From the NCBI GenBank assembly GCA_023014335.1, contig JAECYW010000005.1, positions 1,240,001-1,304,000 of the forward strand: a stretch of DNA of 64,000 bases, written 5' to 3'. The notes under the pieces were generated by a model that saw only the letters and a list, made by a program, of their open reading frames with translations, was not told the origin of the DNA and ran no database searches. The translations under genes were made by a program, and so were the position numbers. Positions 1 to 10,479 of this stretch are shown in pieces. The number at the start of each line of letters is the position of its first letter. Within the stretch, counting starts at the first letter, position 1. This stretch comes from Galerina marginata (taxonomy: Eukaryota > Basidiomycota > Agaricomycetes > Agaricales > Galerinaceae).

Positions 1-710
1 TCCAACGGCGCGAAATCGGTGTCCTTTAACGGAGGGGCCGGTGCGGAGGGCGATATCGTGGCTTTTAATGACATGTTCATGAGCGGACGACCTGAAGACG
101 AGGTGCCAGGAGAGCCGGAATTGACAAGACGTGTAGGAGCGGTGGCCCCGCCTGCCAACAGGGGAAGCCTATTACCGGCGTTGTTGGAACTTGAGGCCAT
201 CTCCCGCTTGCCGCCACGACCACCGAGCCTGCCTCCCTTGTCCCCCGAGCCACCGGCCGCAGCGGCAGCGGTCTGCGCAGCCTTCTTGTTCTTCCTGTCC
301 ATCGCCATACTATGGCCGGGAAGGACATGCGCGAGCGCACACTTGTGACCGAATTTGCAGTTGCCCTTGACGAACCAAGTACAGGTCTCCTTCTGTCCTC
401 CTGGCTCGACGTTGGAATGGGAGAAAGGGCACGAAGATCCGGCAGTGCACCCTCCAACCTTGAAGAATTTACAGGGTACATGAGATAGGTCTTTTGCTAG
501 ATAAAAAGTCAAAAAAAAACGCAAGATATCAGAAAAGTTGGCTGAATTTGACTGAAGCCATGACGAAACAGAAGACGCACTTTTTGAAGACGTAGCTGCC
601 TGCTTCTGCTTTGCTCCTCCTCTGTCCATTCGTTCGCCTCGATCTTCTCTGTCACGTTCGCGCTCCCTATCGCGATCTAAATCGTGGGGGCCAGCTGAGT
701 CGCTAGGCAT
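1..710 (-). CDS. CCCH zinc-finger protein, LEE1/CPS3-like (3' end outside window)
   Basis: Two exons are visible on the minus strand: 710-581, then 496 to beyond base 1, joined by a GTGCGT...TAG intron with the frame kept. The N-terminus (about 43 residues) is rich in Arg/Asp/Glu repeats. It is followed by two CCCH fingers, HVPCKFFKVGGCTAGSSCPF and TCTWFVKGNCKFGHKCALAH, and then a low-complexity Ala/Gly/Ser tail that runs off the window. The order of two CCCH fingers near the N-terminus, with CKFF and CKFGHKCALAH, matches the fungal LEE1/CPS3 group of nuclear RNA-binding-type zinc-finger proteins, which have poorly defined roles. The ATG at 710 is the first in frame and lies just before the charged N-terminus. 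The stop is not in the window. Confidence 0.85.
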   Translation of the reverse strand, partial: MPSDSAGPHDLDRDRERERDREDRGERMDRGGAKQKQAATSSKSASSVSSWLQSNSANFSDILRFFLTFYLAKDLSHVPCKFFKVGGCTAGSSCPFSHSNVEPGGQKETCTWFVKGNCKFGHKCALAHVLPGHSMAMDRKNKKAAQTAAAAAGGSGDKGGRLGGRGGKREMASSSNNAGNRLPLLAGGATAPTRLVNSGSPGTSSSGRPLMNMSLKATISPSAPAPPLKDTDFAPL

Positions 711-1880
711 AGTTTCAAGGCTACAGGTATATGGAAGAGAATGGGATAGATGATAGATAAATAGAAAGAGGCAGGACAGGAGGAATTAAGCGTATAATGA
801 GCAGCAAACTCGTCCAGTTAGAAGCAGGAACGCTGCCAAGAAAAGACCTGCCTGCAAAACTGCCAATTATGCCCACGTGCAATCAATCACGTAAGCTCTT
901 GCTCTGCCCAGTCGCCATCCTCTCTCTCGTTGACCACCTCAGCCTCACATCGTCCTTGGGCCTATATAAATCGCAGTGGCCGCTGCGCATACGTCAACGA
1001 TTGAATGAAGGCGTTTACCCTTTTATCCCAAGCATCGTGATCCAGTCAAATGGGTAGACCTAGTGACCTTACCCAATCTCCGTTGACCTCTGGACCTCTC
1101 AGCCTCATGCACTCTCCGAGCGCCAGATTTTATTTTTTCTACTACCACTCGTGGGAGCCTGACTTCCTATCGAAATGCTGAAACGGATTTGGCTGGTTTT
1201 TTCCCTGGTCCTTTCCGACTATGCACAAAGGTCTATCTTACCCATATGGTTCCTTCACGCCTAAACGGTTGATCCCAGCAAACAAATCCGGCTAGCATGG
1301 CGTAGCTTAAATCCTACGCAATAAGCCACCATGGCCACTTCCTTGTCATAAGCATCAACAATCTCGGGCGCGCTTGATGTTGACTTCCCAGAAACGCCTT
1401 TGTATTAAAGGTCCATCTCTGCACTTCAGGCTGAGGGTTTCAACAAAGTGCCGTGACTCTGCTCGTCGTTCCAGATAGTCCCAAAGCTTCCCTCGGCGGG
1501 ATGACCCATAAATGCCGGCCCAGTTCAATTCTCAAGCGAGTTGACACGAACTATTCCTGGATGAAGCCCTTCATCTCTTGTCGTCGACGGTGAAAATTCG
1601 CGTCAGCGTCCTGGCACACTGTCGGCGTTTCATGTCACTCTTTAGGAACGACAAGAACGCTGCAGCAATCCGTCTTGAACATCGTATTCGACTTGCATAA
1701 CGCGAAAACAGAACAGCGATCAGGGAAGAAAATCCAATACCACGCGTTTCGATATCTCTGCTCCATCCTGCCTTGCACCCCCACACCCTCCATAATTACA
1801 AACGACAAACAATGCCTTCTATTCTGCTAAATATCGCCCAACATGGACCATTTCTCACATTGGATGACATTTGGTGCGAG
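711..1880. other. Gene-poor intergenic stretch
   Basis: This lies between the start of the minus-strand zinc-finger gene and the promoter of the plus-strand ferric reductase. Open frames are short and show no family features. A TATATAAA at about 963-970 could serve either strand, but I see no matching gene on the plus side. Confidence 0.5.
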
Positions 1881-1896
1881 ATAAGATGCGATGACA

Positions 1897-1925
1897 ATCT
1901 GATAAGACCGCTCGTTATCAGATAA
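1897..1925 (+). promoter_or_regulatory. Two ATCWGATAA iron-type GATA sites upstream of ferric reductase
   Basis: ATCTGATAA lies at 1897-1905 and ATCAGATAA at 1917-1925. A further AGATAAG is at 1880-1886. ATCWGATAA is the extended site bound by fungal iron-responsive GATA repressors (Urbs1 of Ustilago, SreA of Aspergillus). The sites are about 240-270 bases before the ATG at 2164, with a TATA-like CTATTTATAT at 1981-1990 between. Repression of this ferric reductase under high iron is the natural inference. Confidence 0.7.
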
Positions 1926-2163
1926 CTCCTCGGCCTGTCATTTCCCAAGGTAACCCGTGGCCGCTCTGGAGGCTTCCTCCCTATTTATATCGCAAAAATT
2001 GCAAGGCAAGGAGATCCGATAGTCCTCTTAGGGTTCCTCCCGCATAAACTCTGTCTGAAGGTGCATTCTCATCTGCCTATTAGACCATTCGTGAGGCTTC
2101 CCAGCCACGTAATGGAGCCCCGTTTCCCATCTCCTGAAGAGGAGGTTCATAAAGATCCCCAAA

Positions 2164-4618
2164 ATGAAGGAAAGCCTGAACCCGGAATTTCCAATGGCCA
2201 CCCACTTTGCCAATCGGGCAGAAGACTTCGTCTCTTCTATAGCAGCTCCTGGCGTCGTCGACGCAGCCGTCGACCCCAACAAAGCTATACGCATTGCTCG
2301 ATTTTTCTCTTACCCCAAACAAGTCCTCTACCTTCTCGCCAGCTTCATCGCCCTCGTCTCCATTTGTCATTTCCTCACCTTAGCCTACACCTACATCACC
2401 CGAAACAGAGTCTACACCCGCAAGAGGACAACCGTGTCCCTCAGCAGACTTCCTGTTGCCGTGGTCGACTCATTGAAGGCGCTTACACTACGATGGACCG
2501 TACCCATTGGCCCATCGTTCACACTCAACCTGTTTGAACTCTTTGTAACCCTGGCTTATATGGCCGTACTTTTCTCCTGGACGTTCGTGAACAGTACGTA
2601 CCCTCTTTACCGTTCTCAACATTGTCTAACCCATGATTTAGCAACGACCACCACCGGCGTCAAAGTAGAACCACACTACTACGCCAATCGAGCCGGCACC
2701 ATCGCAGCCTCTCAAATTCCTATCATGACCGCTCTAGGAATGCGGAACAATCTAGTCTCTTGTGGGTCATTTGACTCTCCAACTTTCTTGATAATATTTA
2801 CCGTCCCGTCCTTCTATTCCACAGGGCTTACGGGAATCAGTTTCGACAAGGTGGGCAGATAAATATAGTTCATCTCCATATGCAGTTTTCATACCTCCTT
2901 ATGCAGTTGAATTATCTCCATCGTATGTCCGCTCGAGTGATAGTTGTCTTAGCTTGGATACACGCCGGAGGACGTGTAGGTCCCCTCACTTAATATTACT
3001 GTCCTTCGCTTACACTCCACCCAGGTTACTGTTGGGTCGGTCAAAACTGTCGTTCCAGATTCCTTCAAGTCTAACTTTTCTCTAGACTAGACGAAGATGG
3101 GCCTATCTCTGAACGATGGGTACAATGTGGCGTTATTGCTGCATCAACTCTGACCCTACTGTGCATGCTCTCCATACGCCCAGTTCGCGAGAGACACTAT
3201 GAAGCGTTCAACATCATCCACTCCGTCTTCGCATTGTGAGTATTTTCTAGTCGACATTACTACATATGCCTTAAATTCTAAATCAACAACTTCAGCATGT
3301 TCATCGTCGCCATTTATCTCCACCTTGCAGGTAGAAAGTGCGCGAAACCAGCTTTCTCTTACTCTAAATAACTAAATAATATTTCCATGCAGCCTTGTCT
3401 ACTACGGACCATGGCCAGCAATGGTTGTTTGGGGCCTCGACAGGTTCTTGCGCTTCTTCCAACTGGGACTGTACAACTTCGCGTACTTAAACCCTTGGTC
3501 AAAATCTTCCAAGGACCTGGACGCCTCCGTAGAAGTTCTTTCCCCACATTTCCTCAAAGTCACCCTCCGCCGCTCCAAGATCTTCCACTGGCGCCCAGGC
3601 CAAAGCGCCTTCCTTTCCTTCCCAGCAGTGTCCTCCCTTCCGTTCGAGTCTCACCCGGTTACAATGTCTACAATTTGCGATGACTCGGCATCGAGTGCGA
3701 ATAAGCTGATGTTTTTCCTACGCGTGCGTGATGGCTTTACCGCAAAATTGAAGGATGTCGCTTCTCCGGCCGCGACGTACAAGGTTTTCATAAACGGGCC
3801 GTATAGTTCTCCTCCCATCCTGCTCGGATATCAAACTGTTATTTTGATTGGCGGTATGTTCTTTTTAATCGCCATTTTTAATCGACGAACTTGATATAAC
3901 CTGGCTCGTAGGTGGTTCTGGAGTCGCGTTCACTCTGCCTCTTTTCTTAGATCTCGTCCGGTACAAATTTCCGTCCCCTCTGCCGCTTTCCAGCTAATCC
4001 CTATTTATATAGTCGTGCGAAGCACAACAAACCCACCTGCCAGAAAGTGGTCTTTATATGGGCAATCCGAGACGCAGGTTCGATTTATTTACCAATCCTT
4101 AGCCGATTCTTTCTAATCTAATTCCAGAACACATAAAATGGATCGAAGACGCCCTCCTTGAAGCTTTCGACCAACTTCCAAAATCCATCTCCGTCACCCT
4201 GAAGTTCTTCGTCACCGCCGACCCAGAGGATTCCCAAAAATGGAGCGACGATTCAAAGGAAGACGTCATCGCAGAAAAAGACAACTCCAGCCACAGCTCG
4301 CAGTCTAGCTCGAGGTTGTTGGAATCGTCGTTCGTCTCGCTTGAGCAGGGAAGGCCGGATCTCGTCTCGTCTATTAGAGATGAAATCGCAAATGGAACAG
4401 GACCGATATCGATCAATGGTTAGTGTCTATCGTCGTGTGAGCCTAATCTATGCTCATGAACCGTTCTTACAGTATGTGGTACTCGGACACTGGCCAGCAC
4501 AGTGAGACGGGCTATTCGAGTCCCTCGTCCACTGGATGTCCTTAGAGGCGGTCCTTCGGTTACTCTTCATGTAGAAGCTTTCGGAGGATATGTGAGCTCT
4601 TTTCCGTTGACCAGGTGA
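2164..4618 (+). CDS. Ferric-chelate reductase (FRE family), plasma membrane
   Basis: Multi-exon gene for a multi-pass haem/FAD/NADPH reductase that reduces extracellular Fe(III) before uptake. Visible in order: an N-terminal membrane segment (YLLASFIALVSICHF), the ferric-reductase membrane domain with NRAGTIAASQIP, then SWLTGISFDK, LNYLHRMSARV and WIHAGGR, which carry the haem-ligand histidines. Next come YYGPWP and WGLDR at the start of the FAD domain, an FAD-binding ESHPVTMS (HPxT), a GPYSSPP pyrophosphate-type loop, and a GGGSGVAFTLPL nucleotide loop. The C-terminus has VCGTRTLASTVRRA and GGPSVTLHVEAFGGY. Introns include 2596-2640, 2772-2824 and one with donor GTGCGC after LAGR. An alternative splice at 4592 would also end translation almost at once. 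The insert of Ser/Asp-rich residues before VCGT is long, which is common in this family. Confidence 0.92.
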
Positions 4619-5049
4619 AAAGTACTCATTTTGAATAACACCAGTAACCCGTTTCCAGTTTCTCCCCAAGATGAAAATAGTGTTCCCGAATTCCCTTACT
4701 GGATCTCGACCGTTATTGATGCGCACTAGCTTGGAGAATAGAGATTTCTTACTTGTAATTCTACCCCTTTGTTTTAAAATGCACTTGTCCCAGTGAGCCC
4801 TGAAAGCGTTCTCGTCGCACGATTGCAATATGGTTTCAAACCGCAAGGAATATACGTACGACTTACAGCGGCGTGCTCGTCTGATCGGCACCGGTCTAGG
4901 CTGTGGTCCTGTGGACAAGCTCTGCCAGATCGACCATTCCAAACTCGCGGCCAGCCAGGGATTCCGAAGGTCGACCTATCGACATGAAAAAAAAAAGTTT
5001 ATCGATATGAAATCAGCTGCGAAGATGACACATGCACAAATTTGAATAG
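4619..5049. other. Intergenic, no clear gene
   Basis: Downstream flank of the ferric reductase. Long minus-strand frames exist here, but they overlap the end of the reductase and show no recognisable motif. Confidence 0.4.
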
Positions 5050-5818
5050 GTCGAACAAGAAGAAAGATCTGGTCACTGGGATGACATTGTTGTTGCCCAC
5101 AAAATCAAAGATGAGTAGCAGGCCCATTCCTGCGCCAACAAAATGACATGATCTAATCTAAAGCTGCGGGCGAATCAGCCACATTGACATTGACGTTGAT
5201 GTAAAACGGGGCTTACTGTGACTAGTTGTGGATACAAAGGCTACCTGATCACGAAGGGAAGATGGGGAGTGCAAGACTTGAGACCGACCCCTTGGAAAGG
5301 CTTGAGGTTAAATGAACCCAGAATAGCACACAGTGCCTCGGGTAAAGACGACCAGTTTTACAACTTATTCCTAGGGATCTGTATTGCCGGGCTCGAGGTA
5401 GTCGTTCTCCTTCAAGCGAGGAATTGCCGGGCCAGAGTTAGCCTGCCCATGAAAATGGAGATTCGAGGCCGTGAAATATAGAGAATATCAGGCGGACCAT
5501 TCGGACGCAAGATCGCATGGTGGGAAAAGAAATAGGATATCGACCACTGGAAGTCGTATTGCAGTTGCTCCGTATTTACCCAGATGGTTTGTGTCAGGAA
5601 AGAAGTTTCGTAAATGTTCATGATCATGTGGGTTTCGCCAGAAAAACCAGTCAAGGCGCCGCAAGAGGCGCCGCGTAAAAGGAGGAGAACTAAATAGACG
5701 CATGTGCCAAAATTTTCAATTGGTAAGGCGTAAAAATTATGGCAAGAGAGCATCGACGAATTGAGGAGGAGAAGAGAGGAGAACCAAAGGAGAACGCGGA
5801 AGTTCAAGTTGAAGCCAG
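5050..5818 (-). CDS. Possible small membrane protein (DUF1746/Dsc4-like?) or relic
   Basis: A minus-strand frame ending at 5412 has a hydrophobic stretch, LSCHNFYALPIENFGTCVYL, followed by VLLLLRGASCGALTGF. A second open stretch near 5150-5060, preceded by a possible acceptor, reads GLLLIFDFVGNNNVIPVTRS then FFLFDLFKFV. The combination resembles fungal DUF1746 proteins, the domain of the Dsc4 subunit of the Golgi Dsc ubiquitin-ligase complex, but this is recognition by eye of weak patterns. No convincing ATG precedes the first stretch (a stop sits just upstream of 5818), and the exons between cannot be joined confidently. It may be a decayed gene. It lies head to head with eIF2-alpha. Confidence 0.25.
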
Positions 5819-5944
5819 TCTAAATTCCGGAAGGAATGGCCCGGTTCAAATACACGTAAACGAGTGAGCGGACAGGGTTAGGGTCAAATAATATGTCAGT
5901 GATCTGAGATCATCTTTCACCATCCTCAGATTCCTCACCACAAA

Positions 5945-7280
5945 ATGCGGTATTACGAACAAAAGTATCCAGAAGTCGACGAGCTGGTGATGGTGCAGGT
6001 GCGCCAGATCGCAGAAATGGGAGCATACGTGAAGCTGGTACGAGTTACAGGCTTTCCTGGTGAAATTCAGTGACTGATATTTTCTTGCAGCTTGAGTATG
6101 ACAACACGGAAGGGATGATCTTGCTCTCTGAGCTGTCTCGTCGTCGCATCAGATCAGTGCAGAAGCTTATTCGAGTGGGAAGAAACGAGGTCGTTGTCGT
6201 ACTCCGAGTCGACAAAGAAAAGGGTCTGCTCTGTTCCTCGCATATCGATAATATTTGACTGATTAAGGAGAATCTCATTCGCTCATCAGGTTATATCGAT
6301 CTTTCAAAACGTCGTGTCTCTCCTGAAGATATCGTAAAATGCGAAGAACGTTACCTAAAATCGAAAACGGTCGCCTCTATCCTACGGCATGTGGCTTCAA
6401 AAATCCCGTCCGTGAATGCCGAAGGCGGTGAAATAGAGGCTGCACCTGCTGCTGACCCCGGAGAGAAGGAGAACAAGAAGGCTGCTCGAAAAGCACGACA
6501 GGCGGCCCACGAAGAGGACGGAGTTGAACATGAGATTCCCGGAGGAGCGAATGAGGACGAGAAACTCGAGCAACTATATGACCAGGTTGCTTGGCCGCTT
6601 GGGAAAAAATATGGGCACCCATACGACGCCTTCAAGCTTGCTTTAACGTGGGTCTGTTGATCCAAATCCTTATATCATTGCTCACAGAACTCCATAGCGA
6701 GCCCGACACCGTTTTCTCCTCACTTGCAACGCCAATCACACCCTCAACACTTTCCATTTTGACAAGTACGATAGCCAGACGGCTGACACCCCAACCCATC
6801 AAGCTTCGTGCAGATATCGAGCTAACCTGCTACACGCCCGCTGGCATCGACGCCATCAAGAAAGCTCTTCGGAAGGGTGAAAAGCAAAGCACGGAAGCTG
6901 TACCAATCAAGGCGAAGCTCGTTGCTCCACCTTTGTATGTTCTAAGCACGAATGCCACAGACAAGGTAAGTTTATCCACGATCCCTGAATCGGCAGATAT
7001 CTCATTTTTAAAAAGTATGCTGCCGTTGAACGACTAGAACGCGCTATCGAATCAATCCAAATCTCCATCGAAAATCAAGGCGGGAACCTGATTGTTAAGA
7101 TGAAGGTACGGCTTCTAAATATCGCTGATGCAAACCGACATTCATTTTGTATTTTGTGTTTCTTAGCCCAAGGCCGTTTCCGAGACGGAAGAACAAGATC
7201 TCGCTCAACTCATGATGAAAGCTGGGCAGGAAAATGCAGAAGTATCAGGAGACGAAGATGAGGAAGCTGAGTTGGCCTAG
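5945..7280 (+). CDS. SUI2: Translation initiation factor eIF2 subunit alpha
   Basis: Six exons: 5945-6037, 6091-6223, 6290-6647, 6698-6965, 7016-7105, 7167-7280. The product is the regulatory subunit of the eIF2-GTP-Met-tRNAi complex. It begins [20 protein letters not shown], followed by an S1-type fold with [14 protein letters not shown]. The conserved phosphorylation loop [12 protein letters not shown] has its regulatory serine at residue 47, equivalent to Ser51, the target of Gcn2-type kinases. Then come [19 protein letters not shown], the helical domain, and the C-terminal domain with [15 protein letters not shown] and APPLYV. An acidic tail ends [10 protein letters not shown] fungal insert rich in Lys/Ala/Glu (about residues 115-160) sits after SILRHVASK. 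Confidence 0.97.
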
Positions 7281-7894
7281 TTCTCTGCCCTCGTTATCTC
7301 ATGATCGTCAGTTGAAATGCAATGTACATGAATCTGTTACTATGCCTTGACTTAACGATAGATTGTGAAATGGCCAGCGCCCGTGTCGTCTGGGAACCTC
7401 TTGCGAGACGTACATCTGTGCAGTTTCAGACTGGTTATGGTACTGTCTTCTAGATTGAGGTCGTACAGCATTCTGTCTCGATAATCTAAAACGAAAGCTT
7501 CAAACGACCTGTAGGCTATCCGAGCCCTACGCGGACCACTATCCGCCATCAAACCATCAGGACACGAAAGATAAGCCCCACCCACTTCCGGATACCATTG
7601 AAAAATCGACCCTCCCCCACTTCAAGCTTGCAGCTGCGACATTTGAACATTATACAACCCTCAACGCCTTCTGCTCCAGTCTCCAGTGCACTATAGGTCG
7701 ACATCTCGATCTCACAAGAGCTTCCTCGTTCCGGGGCTTACGGCTCTGCACGGAGAATCTGACAGAGCGAATTGATGCGAAACCGATGATCGGCCGCCCT
7801 TGTTTGACCTAAAAATAACAACGGCCTGCACTGTGGCGCCTTGTGGGGATCGTTGACGCTCGGCGATTGGCTGTGCATGCCGCCTTCAGCGGGC
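7281..7894. other. Intergenic between eIF2-alpha and secreted-precursor gene
   Basis: I see no gene. The last 120 bases form the promoter of the secreted-precursor gene starting at 8018. Confidence 0.5.
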
Positions 7895-7939
7895 TATATA
7901 AACCTACGATCATGCATTTCTGGTGCCTCAGCTGGTCTC
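7895..7939 (+). promoter_or_regulatory. TATA plus CAGCTGGTCTC core promoter of the 8018 gene
   Basis: TATATAAA is at 7895-7902. CAGCTGGTCTC is at 7929-7939, 27 bases after the TATA element and about 80 before the ATG, which is where transcription would begin. The same pair with the same spacing occurs before the genes starting at 12865 and 50441. Confidence 0.65.
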
Positions 7940-8017
7940 TTCCCTCTTCTCGCACAAGCCCAAGATTCGTGTTGATCACAGTCCCCGCCACATATAACAA
8001 ACTACTCACAAATCACT

Positions 8018-8619
8018 ATGGTTAAAATCACATCCTCCCTTGCCATCGCCGCTCTCGTCGCTGCCCCCGTCTTCGCCTCAGCCAACTGGGATGACCTCAA
8101 CACGTAGGCACATCTCATCAAACCTTATGACGTCTTGCTGATTTTTTCCCCCTTGGTTAGCCGTGACATCTCTGAGCAACGGGTCTTTGGTCGTGAATTG
8201 ACCGAGACTGAAGCCCTCTTCATCCGAGACCTCGAAGGACTGTTCGCCAGAGATTCTGAGGACCTTTCTGCCCGTGAGATTGAAGTTCAAGACCTGGCTG
8301 AGCGCAGCAAAATTGGCAGGTTCTTCGGGCATATCTGGAAGGGGATCAAGAAAGTTGGCTCCATGTACGTTCTCGATTTCGGAATATCCCCCCCAATAGT
8401 CTCCAACTGAATTCGAAACATCGCAGGGTTATGAAGCGTGAAGACTCGGAAGAAATCTCGGCCCGTGATGTCGACGAGTTCGAGTCTCGAGAGATTGATG
8501 CCGACGACTTCGAGTCTCGAGAGGTTGACATCGACGAGCTTATCGCGCGTTACACGAACGGCCTTAACGAACGCGACTTCGACGACCTAGAGGAGCGCGA
8601 AATCGACGAACTCGACTAA
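8018..8619 (+). CDS. Secreted peptide precursor, cationic segment plus acidic tail (DELD family)
   Basis: Three exons: 8018-8103, 8161-8364, 8427-8619, both introns in phase 2 (160 residues). The N-terminus MVKITSSLAIAALVAAPVFA is a signal peptide. It is followed by FGRELTETE and alternating acidic stretches ending in Arg. The core, KIGRFFGHIWKGIKKVGS, is basic and amphipathic and ends at VMKR, a Kex2-type Lys-Arg site. After it comes a strongly acidic tail of near-repeats (ESREIDADDFESREVDIDEL) ending EREIDELD. The layout of basic peptide, dibasic site and acidic propiece resembles processed antimicrobial or signalling peptide precursors. Activity is inferred only from composition. The gene is convergent with the repeat precursor at 8960-10230, which has the identical C-terminus REIDELD. 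Confidence 0.8.
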
Positions 8620-8959
8620 GTTGGCGGCGAATTGCTGTGATTATATCTGCTGAGTAGGACAAGCCTAGAAGAGCAGGCTTCGTTGAGCAATTATTTAGTA
8701 CAGCCTCAGATACCCCTGGCGTTTGCACTCCCTGTAACTTCCATCGTGTTGTACAAATATTCTGCGAACCGATGACCCACCTATATCCAGGAATTGAGAT
8801 CAATGAAAGGCGCTTGAGGGGCCAAGTAGCAACAGCATCTTCTCATTGATGAATTGTCATATTTGTCTTATTTCTGTAGCATACAGCACATATGGTTTTA
8901 TTTACGTTAGGACCCATGCGAAGTCATCTGGCATCCCAGTAGAGCGCTCTATCTTGGCT
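8620..8959. other. Intergenic between convergent precursor genes
   Basis: Three-prime flanks of both precursor genes. No further feature seen. Confidence 0.6.
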
Positions 8960-10230
8960 CTAGTCGAGCTCGTCGATCTCACGCGCCACGTGGCGGAGTG
9001 AGGGGAATCGAGGAAGATTTGGGAGACGATTCAAAGGGCGGGGACCTAAGAGTTCGCCTGGTCCCCGATGGTTGTTCACAACTGGGCCATGGCCAAGATT
9101 CAGAAGGCGACCGCCTGGCCGAGCTGGAAAGAGGCGGCGCTCGAGCCGAGATGTGTGTTGACCTCGATTGTGGGTATTCACTACTGGACCATGCCCGAGA
9201 AAAGGGCGGGGGCCCGATAGCTGACCTGGTCCGCGATGGTTATTCACGACTGGGCCATGGCCAAGATTCAAAGGGCGAGCACCAGGAAGGCGGCGGCGTT
9301 CAAGTCGAGATGAGTGCTGAGCTCGATTGCGAGTATTCACTACTGGACCATGCCCGAGAAAAGGGCGAGGGCCTAATAGCTGACCTGGTCCGCGATGATT
9401 GTTCACGACTGGACCATGGCCAAGATTCAGAGGACGAGCGCCAGGAAGGCGGCGGCGCTCGAGCCGATGACCTCGATTGCGAGTATTCACTACCGGGCCA
9501 TGCCCGAGAAAAGGGCGAGGGCCTAATAGCTGACCTGGTCCGCGGTTGTTCACGACTGGGCCATGGCCAAGATTCAGAGGGCGAGCACCAGGAAGGCGGC
9601 GTCTCTCGAGCCGGGATGTATGCTGACCTCGATTGCGGGTATTCACCACTGGACCATGTCCGAGATTTAGTTTGGGAAGACCGCCTGGAAGTTTGAGAGG
9701 ACCTCGATTTCGGGGGTTCACTACGGGGCCGTGACCGAGAAATGGTTTGGGAAGACCTCCTGAAGGAAGTCTAAGAGGACCTCGAATGCCAGGATTTACT
9801 ACTGGGCCGTGGCCAAGATGTAGAGCTCCAGGAGGGATTTTGAGACTGCCGGGTTTACTGAGCACCAGGCGGCGCTCGAGCTGAAGATCGAGAGGCTCTT
9901 GCGACCGTCTTATAGATTGAAGAGATTAGAAACTCTGAAAGTCTGAGGCCTAATATGAAGGACCGACTCACTCAATGATTGTGGCAGGTAAGGCTCGCTC
10001 TTCGATTTCAAAGTCGGTTAAATCACGGCCGAAACTGGGGCCCATCATTTCGCGGGTGACGAGAGTGTCGAAGTTATCACTGCGAACTTCATTATCGCTC
10101 ACAATATCTCTGTAAAAACAGTTTCGTCAATCAAACGAGGATGGCTTTTGTAATGTACAGAAACGTACGATGATAATGCTGGGGAAGCAGCAATCAGAGC
10201 AGAAGCAACGAGTACGGTGTATTTGACCAT
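8960..10230 (-). CDS. Secreted repeat precursor with ten LGHGPVVN peptides (DELD family)
   Basis: Three exons on the minus strand: 10230-10169, 10109-9972, 9908-8960, total 1149 nt (382 residues), frame preserved. Signal peptide MVKYTVLVASALIAASPALS, then an acidic propart with GRDLTDFEIEERA and dibasic LERR. The rest consists of ten repeats of LGHGPVVN. The first two are followed by PGIRG or PRNRG. The others mostly alternate between two unit types: one in which the peptide is followed by TRNRG and a basic stretch such as RLERRRLPGARP, and one in which it is followed by NHRGPGQLLGPRP. The last residues AREIDELD match the neighbour at 8018. Invariant short peptides between basic spacers are the mark of a multi-copy peptide precursor (Kex2-processed repeat protein or RiPP type). 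No UstY-like or other modifying gene is adjacent, so modification is unknown. Confidence 0.85.
8985..9840 (-). repeat. Tandem coding repeat, ten LGHGPVVN units
   Basis: The repeats span most of exon 3 of the precursor. The composite unit (two peptides) is about 130-150 bases. Several units are nearly identical at DNA level, so recent unit duplication or homogenisation is likely. Copy number may vary between strains and is easily misassembled. Confidence 0.85.
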
Positions 10231-10308
10231 TGTTGATTGAGATAGGATTATTTTATTGTGGAGTATGATTTGCGACCAGCGCGAAATCGATTGCAGGGAG
10301 CAAGGGTG

Positions 10309-10351
10309 GAACCAGCCTGAAGAATTCAAGAACTTCTGGCTGCTTAAATAT
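10309..10351 (-). promoter_or_regulatory. TATA-like plus CAGGCTGGTTC core promoter of the 10230 gene
   Basis: Minus-strand ATATTTAA at 10351-10344 is followed 25 bases later by CAGGCTGGTTC (10319-10309), a variant of the CAGCTGGTCTC element of the sister genes. A 17-base match, TGCGACCAGCGCGAAAT on the plus strand (10271-10287), recurs at 12918-12934 in the leader of the 12865 gene. Confidence 0.5.
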
Positions 10352-10479
10352 GGAAAGACGAGCCCGGGTAGCGCATCCTCTGCTTCGCGACGGTTGTAAA
10401 TGTCGCCTCTGAGAATGTCGAGACCAAGTGAACACAGTATTGTCAACAGCACCGCTGTAGGTTTGATGATGAAAAATAG

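Noticed and set aside
5872..5886. GGGTTAGGGT, telomere-like
   Set aside because: Only about one and a half repeat units, in the promoter region of eIF2-alpha.
8998..9696. 232-codon plus-strand frame through the LGHGPVVN repeats
   Set aside because: It is antisense to the repeat precursor and open only because the repeat unit keeps phase. It has no signal peptide or splice support, and the minus-strand gene has a complete structure.
10253..10435. 60-codon minus-strand frame just upstream of the 10230 gene
   Set aside because: It covers the TATA region and ends 23 bases before the next ATG. It begins with a non-ATG codon and would leave no promoter for the precursor gene.
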